This document shows, one piece after another, positions 1 through 11,178 of a DNA stretch of 64,000 bases. The notes beneath the pieces are model-generated. The model saw only the letters and a list, made by a program, of their open reading frames with translations, was not told the origin of the DNA and ran no database searches. The position numbers and the translations under genes were made by a program. The stretch is from Aphelenchoides besseyi (Eukaryota > Nematoda > Chromadorea > Rhabditida > Aphelenchoididae), in assembly GCA_024699855.1 (NCBI GenBank), contig JAMPIQ010000002.1, positions 11,036,001-11,100,000 on the forward strand, given 5' to 3'. Position 1 is the stretch's first letter; every line of letters begins with the position of its first letter.

Positions 1-1457
1 AGTAAACTCTTCGGAAAGGTGTAATTGAGATGCATGATGGGCCTAGATATTTAATTTTTCTGATTACAATTCTCATTCCGTGTATCTTCTCCGCCAAAGA
101 ATTATTGCGGGCGTTATGAAATGGTACCTCGTTGGGATATGACACGGTTATGTAGTTTCTAAGTTAGCGAGCAAATTATCAAAATTACATTTCTTGTCGA
201 CTTTCATTTGATAATATGGATTACCGACTGGGCGAGAATGGGATTCTTATTTTCGAAGCGAATTTACGTGTAATTCCGAAAAAACAACCAAAATCGTACG
301 ATTGTTTGTCTATTTGCAACGAAACTACTTGATGGGAACTTGTTGCGCACCAATCGCTGCGTTATGTCGGCAAGTTGAACGTAACGATGTTCGAGCGCAA
401 AGCTGAGAATCGGAAAATCCGATAGCAAGAGATGTCCGTTGATCTGTTTGCTGGGTAAATTTCGCATCCATTAAGTTGAGTGCGGTGACAAAAAGCTTTT
501 CGACTTGTATTGTTCATTAACAAGGTTAACTTATTTGCCGGTTCTCATCCGCGTAAGAAGTGTTTGCAATCTTAGCGATGAAGAGTTACCGTAATCCACT
601 TCCGGTTTCTACCGTTCGACATAATCGACGACCTTAATATTCGTGATGCAAATGTTTCTTGGAGTTTGTTGTCGACCTATTTTGTTGGTTGCTTTTGACA
701 CCGGCGGTAAGATTTAAATTTGCGTAATGAGAAACGCACAATAGATGACGACAATTAGGTGTCTTCGGATTAGTGATCTCAGCCTCACAAAACGCGTAAA
801 CAAAATCGGATCAAGCCTTCGGTTATTTAGCTCAAGAGAAGGCTGAGAAAGCACCGGTGGTCGAAACAAAGAAGACAACACGCTTGTTGCTAACTTTAGC
901 ATTTGATGTTTTGAGAAGGAATTTTAAGTCGTTATAATCAACTAATGGTTGAGCGAGTATATGACTAAAAAGTTGAGATTTTGTCGTATAAGTTGCTCAG
1001 ACAAAGCAGTTCGCCGTAGACACATTGAGTTTATTAAATAAATAAATATATGTACAAAGAATATCGATTACAACCGTGAATCCTGCAAATACCCGACAGA
1101 CGATTGTCATGAAGAAATGACAAAAAGTTGCACGTAAACGGAAAACAACGTATCGAGAGTTAAACGTACAAGGAAAGATATACACGTTAAATGGTTTACA
1201 ATTATGGTTCGATTATTTGCACTTATATATTTACAATGCAAAACGGTTATCATGTCGTTGCATTGAAATTGTAAAAAGTTGGGTTACACGTTTTTGAATG
1301 AATTCGACTACACGTAGAACGGAGGGTTCGATTGCAAATCGAAAATAGCGCGATGGATCACGGAAAACTGTACATAAAATACGCACAATGCAGAGGTTTA
1401 CACTGATACGAAAGCGTGTTTTAAGGTTGATTTACGTATTTTAGTGGAATGATTACT
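1..1457. other. Intergenic, no gene recognised
   Basis: AT-rich sequence downstream of the F-box gene. Short open frames on both strands have no recognisable domain, no coherent splice sites and no conserved-looking composition. I see no RNA gene or repeat in it. Confidence 0.5.
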
Positions 1458-3129
1458 TCATAAAATTGTGCAACACTTGCAAATGCCTCTACGTGTTGGT
1501 TGGGCCTGAATTGGCGGAGTTGAGGGAGCAAAATAAGCGTGAACAACGACTTCTGGTCTGTGTTGCTAAAACAGTTAAATTGACAGCTTTTGTTTTCTAC
1601 CTTATACGCACCTTAAACTTTTTGATGGCTTCTTTCGTAATCAACTGACAATCGTAAAGATCAATTCGCTCCAAATTTTGCACTGGTCGTACGTGATCCA
1701 ATGCAGCGTCCGTAATATTCGGACAGTTATCCAACTCTAACACTCGCAAGCAGTTCTTGTGCGTGTTGCACAATTCAGCCAACGACTGATCAGTTAAGTT
1801 TTCGCAATGCGAGAGAGTTAAACTGTTCAAGTTGGGGCATCCGCTGTTCAAGTTGATCAACGCGGTGTCGGTAATTAGAACGCAGTCTTCTAAATCCATT
1901 CGTTCCAGCTCGTGACAATTTTTGGAGAGAGAAATAAATCCCATATCAGACACATTGATGCAGGAAGCTAATTCCAAATCTCTGGAATTTACATCTTTTC
2001 GTTGCATATGATCAACCTCTTACTTCAAGGCATAACAACTGTTAGCCAATGCATTGATTCCTCTGTCGGTTACTTCTTTACAATTAGAAATACATAGAAA
2101 CTCCAAATAAGGACAACTGTCGGCAATAATCTCCATCGTCTCGTCAGTTATCGCCTAAGAACTCAGTATTTGATGACGACTTTTTTCCTTAACTCACTGA
2201 ACATGACAATAGATTCAAACGTTGTAATTGATTCATGTGCTTGTTCAAACCTTGGAAACACGCGTAAGTCAACTGTAAAACTAACACATTAAATGTGACT
2301 GCTATTCGTTGCTCACCCCTTCACAACCTTTTGCTATCAACGACTTTAGATTGTTGCAGCCACGGAACAGGTTTTCAATTCCCGTATCCGTAATGTTCGT
2401 ACAGTAACTGATGTTCAGTTCAGCCAAGTGTGTACATCCCTCACTGAACAGAAGAAAATGCATTGAAACGCGGGAAATTTTGGTATTCACCTTAAAAATT
2501 TGAGTGAATTGTCGGTGATAGCGGTACAATTCTCCAAATCCAAAAACATTAAACGATGACAGTAACGACCAAGATATTCGCAAGTGCTGAAAAACTGCGT
2601 GATTATCCAAGTTTTTAAATGGCAAAACTAACTTGTCAGTTATGTACTTGCACTTGCTAAGCGAAAGTGCTTCGATATTTGGACATTTGGCGGAGAACGA
2701 ACGCATCGCCGAATCGTGCACATTTTCACAACCTCTGAGACTTAATTCTTTCAAAAAGCCACCGCATCTACTCGCCAGATTCTCAACGACAGAGGTCTGT
2801 AATGATCTCAAGTTGATGAAAGTATAAGCACATGTGTCTTACTTTAATTTCTTTTTGAAAACAAAACAAATCCACTGATTGCCAGTTGCTTCCGTCCATT
2901 GCCAATCGATTCCAAATACGACACACTTGCGCACAACGACATAACGAAACAATATCCAAATAGGAGAATATTCTGAAAACAAACGCTTACAAGTGGACTT
3001 TAGAAATCAACAATCTCAAGTGCTAACTCATAATCAAACTGACCGTAATAGCAATTCCTTTGGTAACACGCGATTAATTAGTGCCGGTTGTTCGGACTGC
3101 GATGTTAAAAGTGTTGTTATCAAGTACAT
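1458..3129 (-). CDS. F-box and leucine-rich-repeat protein, FBXL2/FBXL20 type, with C-terminal CaaX box
   Basis: Substrate-recognition subunit of an SCF (Skp1-Cullin-F-box) ubiquitin ligase. On the minus strand the N-terminal exons encode LPKELLLR joined by an intron to IFSYLDIVSLCRCAQVCRIW, a textbook F-box, followed by DGSNWQSVDL. A run of AMN1-type cysteine-containing LRRs follows, with repeats such as LSLRGCENVHDSAM, LNISYCTNITDTGIENL, LSHCENLTDQSL and LDNCPNITDAAL. The last exon (1458-1565, after a 46 bp intron) carries VVVHAYFAPSTPP and ends CKCCTIL-stop. This matches the FBXL2/20 tail, where the terminal CxxL is a geranylgeranylation signal, so the ligase is probably membrane-anchored. 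At least eight exons with introns of about 46-60 bp are visible, for example 2797-2842. The start is taken as the ATG at 3129, in frame with the F-box; an upstream exon is possible. Family identity is near certain; the exact start is not. Confidence 0.93.
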
Positions 3130-3467
3130 CTAAAACAACAACAACTGTATAAATTGCAACCGTTTTTGCTGTTTATAGTCAATAACTCTTCTCAAAGCAA
3201 ACAACTAAACTGACGGTGTTCACCTTATAGTCGGCCAAACGTTGCTGCTCTTTAGCAGCGATTTCGACTTTTCGGTCCATTTCGTTGGTTTAACGCATGA
3301 GCAAAAAGTTTGTCGGACAAATACAACCGCATTAAGTTGTACTGATCGGCGTATAAGTCGTTTGTTTTCCTCAAAAATGAAGAAATTTAAGAAACAATCA
3401 AAGGTGTTCGCAAGTTCCGTAAACTTGACCGATAAGAGCAACGAAGCCCTTGGGAACACAATGAACT
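3130..3467. other. Intergenic / possible 5' leader of the F-box gene
   Basis: Lies upstream of the F-box protein start. Overlapping open frames on both strands lack any recognisable motif. It may hold the minus-strand promoter or a 5' UTR exon. No TATA-like or other regulatory element stands out. Confidence 0.35.
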
Positions 3468-3659
3468 GACAAGAGAAGTGCACGAACATAATGTTGGGTT
3501 TGTGAACGATGTTCGGGTCATCTTGTCCAGTTTGAAAAGTTAGTCAACGATTGTACTCTCCGTTTTTCCAAAATGGCACGCTATAGTACGCTAGAACGTT
3601 CGAAAGTTTTGGGCCCTCGTAAAGTCTTCCAGATAATGAACAAGGAAAAATGAGCAGCG

Positions 3660-3745
3660 ATGGCGCAATGAGTAAGCGATCTGCTTGCAAAAGCTCTCTT
3701 CTTTTGGTGGACGCGGGTTCAATTCTTTCGATTGCCGGGTGCGTT
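3660..3745 (+). pseudogene. tRNA-like sequence (left arm)
   Basis: Has an A-box-like TGGCGCAATGAGTAAGC followed about 40 bp later by a B-box-like GGTTCAATTCT, the spacing of an RNA polymerase III internal promoter. The acceptor and anticodon stems do not pair convincingly, so this is tRNA-derived sequence and not a working tRNA gene. Confidence 0.4.
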
Positions 3746-3869
3746 CTCCTGCCTTGTATCCAGAAATCAGAAGGAAAAAGAGTAAAAGGTAAATGACTGC
3801 AAGTGGTTCAATTGGTTTTTTAGCACTTTTTGGAGTCGCTTAATAGATCCAATGCGAGCACTTGAAATC

Positions 3870-3955
3870 ACAATCGAAAAATTCGAACTCGTAACCCACA
3901 AAAGAAGAGAGCTTCTGCAGGTAGCCCGCTTACCCATTCGGCCACCACAGCACAT
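3870..3955 (-). pseudogene. tRNA-like sequence (right arm, opposite orientation)
   Basis: On the minus strand it reads GGTGGCCGAATGGGTAAGCG (A-box, typical of long-arm Leu/Ser tRNAs) and later AGTTCGAATT (B-box). It is the reverse-oriented partner of the segment at 3660-3745. Stems are degenerate and no confident anticodon can be assigned. Confidence 0.4.
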
Positions 3956-4140
3956 TTTCTATGACTCAATTTTTGAAAGTGAATCGTAATGAAATTAGCT
4001 CGAACTTTCGAGCGTTCTAGCGTGCTGTAGCGTGCCATTTTAGAAAAACGGAGAGCACAATTGTTGATTAACTTTTCAAACTGGACAAGATGACTCGAAC
4101 ATCGTTCACAAATCCCACATTATGTTCGTGCACTTCCCTT

Positions 4141-4708
4141 GTGAGTAAACGAACAGTGGGAAAAAGAGCACAAATGGAAGGAGCAAAAAATGCCTCCGAA
4201 AAAGGGCATTTCAATCCTCGGGGTCCAATTTTGAACTCGAAAGAAAAGGTGAGAAAGCGGAAAGAAGGCCGAAGAGCGTCGAACGAAGAAGAAAGCCCCT
4301 GAGGGATGGCGGTGGTACGGCGCGATGGTCAGTCAGCTGATGTTGTTCGCATAGCAAACACGCGGCCGCCGTTAGAGACGACGAAGAAAAGCAAAACGTG
4401 CAACCCGCCGGCCAATCCAAAGGTTTCCGTTTCGCAGTTTACGTCAAACTGACGGTTCAGATAAAAGAGTGGTGCGCGGCAAACAGCTCGCGTCAAAGTG
4501 TTGGGTTTTAAACTGCGAAAAACACTCAAATCGATCACAACTACCGGTTTTAGTTTCGGAAAGAAACAACAAACAAAAACATTTGTTGAACATCTAATGT
4601 TCTGCCGCTTCTCAATAACAGGCCCAATTTTTAAGCTTATCAAGAAACCAATCAGAATTTCGACACAAATTGATTTTAAAGCAACTGATAACCTTATGTA
4701 AATAATGT
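4141..4708. other. Intergenic, no gene recognised
   Basis: Between the inverted repeat and the stop codon of the next minus-strand gene. Overlapping open frames on both strands lack recognisable motifs. Confidence 0.4.
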
Positions 4709-5957
4709 TTACATATATTGATCATGTGTTAATCTGCCTGTATACTGAGAAGGCATTCCATCGAAACAACGTGCTTACCTGATTTTGTTTCGCTTGAATC
4801 GTTGGATGCATTGGATGAACTCCAAGCTTCCGCGATCCCAAACGCATGTTCGAATACTGTGGATGATGTTCAAGACGATGCTGAAAAGTTAATGAAATGA
4901 TTACTACCATCAAGTTTATTTGCAATAAAAAGATTTGCATACGCAGATAGAAGGTTTGCACGCAAAGATGATGCCGAAAAATGAGGAAGAAGAGAAAGCA
5001 AAAGTGAAAAAAACGAGCCTTCAAACCGCGCATGGTGGTGCTTGCTATTTCTCTCGTTTCTTCAAATTTCCACTCTTTTTGTGGACATTCGAGGTCCGTC
5101 CACGTCTTTAACGCGAGACCACACTTCACTAGTTAAAACACGCCGCTGCAACGTGCAAAAATCAAACGCATCGCAATTTCGCTAGAAACCACGAACTGAA
5201 TCTCGTTGGTGCAAACGCTCATCGGTCCGGAGTCGTTTAAAAGCGCTTCGATTCGTTAAGATCAGATGGGAATAATTGAAAGTGCGCATGCGAATTCCGA
5301 GCACGTGAAACACGAAGGCGCGCGGTAAAAGCGCAATCCAGAACGACCATTCGCCCCTCTTTCCGCTGAAACACGCGTTCTCGACCAAAAAGACTTTTTC
5401 GAAATTTGGTGCAACTCTTACAAAAAGCGGGCGCCCCGCGGGCAGAGCGAAAGAAAGAACGTCGAATGGCTCGCTCGCGCTCATCGTGTGCAAAGTTCGA
5501 GATCAACACAAGTCGGTCATGTTTTGGAATCCATTAGCTTTTTTTATAAGCTTTTCGTTCACTCGTCCTAAACAAACGAACCGCATAAACACTCGAACGA
5601 TGTTCGGCAATCAACTGGTTATCCAAACGTCGTCCATCGATCGCGTGTGGTGCTGGTGGTGGAACGTGTTTATGCGAAGAAGACAATGGTTCATCATCAG
5701 TCGTTAAACTTCTAGGTACCAAATTGTAATCATCGTCCAATAGAACGTCCGCAATTTCTTCGGCATCAACATTGTCTTCAATTTCAATGGGAACAAATTG
5801 TGATTCACGTAACGATCGTGCCGTTCTTCCGCGTTGTGACAAGAAAGCGTAACGAACTTGGGGTGGTGTCGTATTCATTAGTTGCTCGTTTTCATTACCG
5901 AACATGCCACTCAACTCACAATCATGCGATTCGTTGGGTCGACTGAATATTCGGCGC
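4709..5957 (-). CDS. Unrecognised spliced protein (C-terminal exons; start not found)
   Basis: Three minus-strand exons fit together. A long exon at about 5540-5957 encodes an acidic, Pro/Ser-containing segment (GMFGNENEQLMNTTPPQVRY, EIADVLLDDDYNLVP, HKHVPPPAPHAIDGRRL). Exon 4779-4880 encodes HRLEHHPQYSNMRLGSRKLG and more. The last exon, 4709-4744, encodes YTGRLTHDQYM-stop. The last intron (4745-4778) is only 34 bp but has clean GTAAGC...CTCAG borders and keeps the frame. The join between the long exon and 4880 is not resolved (about 650 bp, part of it GC-richer), and upstream exons are missing. The composition suggests a disordered cytoplasmic tail. I do not recognise the family. Confidence 0.5.
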
Positions 5958-5983
5958 ATTCGTATTTCAGACGAGAATAACAC

Positions 5984-8900
5984 GCAAATTTATTAGATGT
6001 TCAATGAGCTTTCCTTAAAGAATTGAGTAACAGCTGGTTTGCCAACAGAACACGTTTTTTTTGTAATTGCTTCGCGAATTCTGTTCGTCCAGTTTCGAAC
6101 ATAACCATAGACAACGAGTTTTGAAATAGCTATAGTTACATTTTACAGAAAAAATCAACTGCACATAAACATTCGATATTCAAACATCGTAAACGAATCT
6201 ATAACCTCCTCATGACTGAAGTTACTTAATTGTAACGCTCAAGCTATCGAACACATCGAGTCAAAGAAAAACGGTTGGTGCGACAGACGGAATGCCTTGC
6301 ACGTACCACGAACGGACTCCTACGAACTAGTGAGCAGTTGGCCAAGAGCGCAAAATGACCAAGAATGGGGGTGAAGTAACGTTCTCTTCACGCTTCTTTT
6401 TTTGTTTTTGCTCATGCCAACTTTGTTACTTCGTTGTTTGCTTCATTGGCATCGTGGGACTTTCGGTCTTTGTGTCGTCGGATAAGACAACTGGAAACAT
6501 GACAATGGCAACTCATCAGCAGATTGACATACAAAAGACTTTGCTCAGTTCACTAAGATTTTGAATCATATGTAGATATGTAAACCTTGGTTTGAAATAA
6601 TCAAGACGTCCAAAATCGGTGTATTTTAGAAATGACACGTCTTCTTATTCATGTTGTTGACATTTTCAAATGCAAAGACTAGTTTTTATTGGCGTCGAGA
6701 AAACGTTTTCCATCATAAGTACAGAATTCGATGTTATTGGTCATTACACGTATTAAGATACAAACCACATCACGCAATGAACAAAAACAAAAAAAGGTCT
6801 TTGTAAAAACAACTCAGATTTTTAGGTTCGTCAACCACGTCACAGCTATTTTTTGAAGGTCTACTGAATGGACTTAAAATGATCATTTAGGCCTCATAAT
6901 TACCTTGAACAAACTTCTAATGAGCTTAAAAGATCAGTTGCTGCATATTCGCTGATTTACGTAAACTGTTTGTTCATTTCGTGCAAAAGCGCTTAACGTT
7001 TATCGTGAAATTGAACACCCCAAACAAATACTCACACTTTAGCAACATTTCTTATTCAAGTTGTGGTTTGGCTCATTTCATCCTGTGGTAATACGACAGT
7101 TGCCGATTCTGAAGCGTCGATAATTCTTAAAATTCGACTTTACGAGCGTCGTTTTGTCCGCCAATCTTTGTGATCTTTGTGCGCGTGTTGCTAGTTTGTT
7201 CAAAACAACCCAAGAACTTCAGTAGACGCACTCATAAGTGCGAATCTCTCTGCTCAAAGAACAAGCAATAAGTTTTGGAGCGCAGTCAAGTAGATCCGAG
7301 AAAGAACGGAACGAAAACTCATTACACAGCAGTACATTTGTGCGGTCTTTACGAATTTTAAAATGCATGTCTCTGCTCCAACCGTCACATTCCAGTACGT
7401 TGAAATTTGCGAACACCAAATGTTCGCATTCGAAAATATGGATTCAATTATTAAGACTAAGATCTTTATTCCGCTGATCCCATTAAGCTTGACCTTTAAT
7501 CTTGATTCCTAGGATTGTTTACGTTCTTCAACTTTCGGGCGTGTTTGGTGTTTACCCTCCCGTTTCAAGACGTCTATCTCTTTCTACTTCAGCATGTAAA
7601 AGTCAATCAAGCTTTTGGGTGGATTTCAATTAAATTAGCACGTGGGCTTCAGCGTCAAAGTAAAAGAGCCGGTTGTATGCTTTTGGAATAAACAGTCACC
7701 GTCTACAGTTCACAATCTTCTTCTTCTGGTACAAAAATACGTGAGAGCATTCATTTCTTTTGATTTTTGCTGTTTCATTTATCATAACGACAAATTGTTT
7801 TCGTCAAGAAAAATGCGAAAGCCGAGAATTGCGGGTGAGTTCAGTCGTCGACGGCTTCAAAATTTCGAACGTGAACATCCAGAGTGGCAACCTTCTTCTT
7901 TTTCAATCCACAACATTATGTATCTTCAAACGTGATAAGAAAAAAGACGAATGGAATCCATTTATTCGGTATTCCTATCGCTCTTGTCGGTGAAAATGTG
8001 ATTAACAGTAGTTTCCGGGTGAACAGCATTTCGACCTTCTTTTTTTCATATTGAACACATTGTCTACCGTTTTTTGAAGTGGCAACGTTGTTGCTATCAT
8101 TCGGCTTTTATGTGTAAAGGTAGTCGTTTCAATTTTACTGGCAATCCTTCAAGCGTAAACACTCGAATAGGTACGTACATTGCCAATCATCGAGCCGTTA
8201 CTCGACGAACGTGTTGAGAGAGTTAAAGCTCCGTCGTACAATGCAGACGTTGTCGTTGAGTTTCTGAATGCAGTTTTGTTTGTTTCTAAAGTAACTTTTT
8301 GCGAGTTCTACACTTTTAAAATTGCAACTATGCGTTTGAGATGTTAGTTTTGAATGCACACGTACGACCATCTAATACAAAATGCTGCAGCTGTCAGTTG
8401 CATCGAAAAGTAGCACGCGGATTATGAACTCCATCATCACGAACCATCTTAGCTCGTTTTCCATCGCATATCCGGACAGTGTACCGTGCAGTTTGAAAAT
8501 GGAGACAATTCTCGGCGTATCAATTAATGCGTGCCATTCTGTCAAAATGTGTTGTGGAGGTTGTTTCGTAAGAAGACAGTCGCTCTTCCGTCACGAACCA
8601 GCTTTTCGAGTTTTGTTTGCGATAATTAAAAGACTTTGAAAACATTTGCAATTCATTTATTCGATTCTAATGAACTTTTCGTTTACATGAGCAAAGTATG
8701 TGCTTAGCAGAAGGATACCAAAAGACTTTGCTTACGCAATTCGATGTTTGTAGCATCGACTCTTCAAACTGAAGAAAAGTCATTAAACGAATTGATGAAT
8801 TTTGGTTCGAGCAAACGCATGAATGAACGTGGTTGTCAAGTCAGGTTACCTGAATAGCGGGATAATATTTTTGATAGCGTATTTTGTTGCTAGGTTGGTT

Positions 8901-11178
8901 GAAAGAGTCGTTTGTGGATTAGAAAACAACTAAAAATCCTGTCTTTTGGATCAATTAGCGTCAAATTTTATACCAAATCTCGAGACCAGGCACTTGAACC
9001 TGACTAGACGTAACTCTCGACAACTTTACAGCTGTTGATTAATAATGTTTGCTCGGTGAGTATTAGCTGTTGTTTAGTTCGATACATCTCACCGAAAAGA
9101 ATTTTCGTTCATTAAATGTGATCAATTGAAAGCCGGTTTATTTATACGTAAATCTCAAATCGGCTTTCATTTTTAATCTACAGAAACATCAATTCAACAA
9201 AGTTTCATGCTCGCTTGGCACTCCATTAGTATAATGATAAAGGAGATTAAGGTCTTCGCATTATGTGGGAGAAACTAACATGTTTACGTTCAATGCATGT
9301 GCATCTTCTTATTACTAATCCACGTGTTCTGATTTTTGGCTTGATTATGCTTTGTACATTCGGACCGGTGGAAAATCGCGAATATTTAATGTTTAATCAC
9401 AATGGATAAGCATAATGTTCTTGGAGCTAATTCGAAGCGCGTGCCATAATGTAGCTATCAATATGATATTTGGTCTCATTTTGTCACTGAGCTTTCGAAT
9501 CGTTGTTCTTGCTTCTGAAGACAAGTAGCAACATGAATCACAAAGTGAAAATTTATGCGTTCATTATATCTATTAGTTTTAAATACCTCAATTTGTACTC
9601 ACTGTGTGCGTACAATTTCATGTAATGCACAAATGAATTGACCAGTCAAGTGGTATTTCTTATTAGTTCCCCGCCATCAACCACGCAATTCTTTCCGTCT
9701 ACTTAGTTTTCTGTGTTGTCTTCGTTATTTTGCCATGAAATGACGATTCACGGTTAGCATAAAGTTCCGGAAACTGGAAAAAGATAATGAATCAAGAGAA
9801 CAATCGTTTAGGCATAATGTTATCTTAAATGTAAAATTTACAGATGCAATTGACATCTTGACGTCATACTCGACTTTGTTTTCCCGGTGTACTTCCTTGT
9901 TCAATTTCTATTGGAACATTTCGTCTTTGAGCTTATAGATCAGCTCGAACAAACACACGTATGAATTAGCTTTGCCATTTCTTATACTTTTGTGCCTCAC
10001 GATTTCCCTAATGCGCGTAACTCGAGTCGACATTTCTCAGGTTTGACCATCATCCTTTCTCTTGCCCACACGACCGCTGTCCGGGTAAGTTACAGCAAAT
10101 CCGCAATTTCCTTCTTTCCGGGCATAACACATGAAGAACGGTGAAAACTTTGAAATCTCACGGCCCACGTCTCTGTCTGCTCCGTTCCTCGGACAAGCGA
10201 TTACTCAAGTCTCACTCCTACCCATTGAAAGTAATTGGTCTATTTCGAATCAGCCAAACCGTTTGTTTATTATTCTGAAGACATAAACCCGATTTTTAAT
10301 AGTGTATTCCTTCTGAATGGAATGAAAATCGGCGGAGGATTAAAAGCTCTCTTAAAGACCTATGACGCTGTTTTTGATGATCTCATGCGTTTAATTAAGA
10401 CGATTGCGCAATCGATCTTTAAAAGTGCTTTTCGAAAGATTTATTTTAAGACAAGTGTCGTAACTGAAAAGTTGATTATTTCAACTGAATACGTGAATCC
10501 GTTTTTGTTCGCAAGTTGCACTTGGGTGATTAAGATTTGATTCTTGATTGCATACTCCTTGTACATGAGCATTGAGTTGGGCGAATTTTAACGCCAAATC
10601 TTTTGCTTCCGCGAGATGTCACTCACAAGAAAACGTGGGAAACTTACACAATTTAACGAGAACTACATTTTATAAGGGAATTTTTACCAAATTTTTTCGA
10701 TGAAATTGCCTTCGAAAAGCACCTCATCATCATTCCAAACACCATCTTCAGTGTTCGACTCTGTTTTCGTGTTTGTGGGTGCGTTTTGAGAATTCGATTT
10801 GGTTGGCATGTCAAACAATGTTTACCCTCTTAATGTTTTTTACCGAATGCTATTATATGCGCCCGTGCAAAACAGCTAAGTATTTTCGTGTTACTTAGCC
10901 CTTCAGTTGATGTAATTTAACGTCCAAAACAGGATTTAACCGCGTGCTCATTTGCTTCTTTATCTTATCTGTTTTCGTGGATGTTCAATTCGAAAATCAA
11001 CGAAGTCATTTCGTCGTGTAACTCAACATCCTGGATATTTTTGGTCAATTATGACAAGATCTAATTGTTTTGTTGCAGTTCCCGGTTTCGCGAATGTCGT
11101 TGACTGTGCGTAAGAATTGACAACGATTAACTTTTGGTCGATTGTTAACGAACAAGCAAGTCGTATTTGCCCATCCAT
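5984..11178. other. Gene-poor intergenic region
   Basis: Five kilobases with no recognisable protein. Open frames near 7642-7993, 8382-8639 and 10235-10540 lack motifs and splice partners. Small structures seen: a perfect 7-bp hairpin with a 5-nt loop, GCGAACA/TGTTCGC, at 7409-7427, and a stem-loop built on GAAAGCCG/CGGCTTTC near 9130-9172. It probably holds the upstream regulatory DNA of the GPCR gene, but no specific element can be named. Confidence 0.4.
6355..6564 (+). CDS. Possible small membrane or secreted protein
   Basis: A 69-codon frame starting at an ATG after CGCAAA. A short polar N-terminus is followed by a Cys-rich hydrophobic stretch (CYFVVCFIGIVGLSVFV, about residues 23-40) that could be one transmembrane helix or an uncleaved signal, then a polar tail. 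No family is recognised, there are no splice-linked exons and a chance ORF is quite possible. Confidence 0.22.
   Translation: MTKNGGEVTFSSRFFFCFCSCQLCYFVVCFIGIVGLSVFVSSDKTTGNMTMATHQQIDIQKTLLSSLRF

Larger units (their letters stand above)
3468..4140. repeat. Imperfect inverted repeat (about 270 bp arms) containing tRNA-like segments
   Basis: The sequence from 3468 to about 3745 recurs in reverse complement from about 4140 back to 3868. The outer ~140 bp of each arm align closely (roughly 90% by eye), including the segment reading CATCTTGTCCAGTTTGAAAA and the stretch before TGGCACGCTA. The centre of each arm has diverged, but the inner ends match again over a tRNA-like segment that shares AAGCTCTCTTCTTTTG. 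The structure resembles a foldback element or two tRNA-derived SINE-like copies inserted in opposite orientation. No protein is encoded. No clear target-site duplication was found. Confidence 0.75.

Noticed and set aside
1466..1648. Plus-strand ORF at the end of the F-box gene
   Set aside because: Shadow of the minus-strand last exon, which encodes the conserved HAYFAPSTPP...CTIL tail.
5182..5509. Two overlapping minus-strand ORFs in GC-richer sequence
   Set aside because: Two frames open together with unusual composition; no motif, and neither links in frame to the exons at 4779 or 5540. More likely promoter-like GC content.
9215..9290. tRNA-like stretch (TTAGTATAATGATAAAG)
   Set aside because: A-box resemblance only; no matching B-box and stems do not pair.
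10322..10540. 72-codon Lys-rich frame with an amphipathic helix
   Set aside because: Isolated, no upstream ATG context, signal peptide or splice partner; expected by chance in 5 kb.
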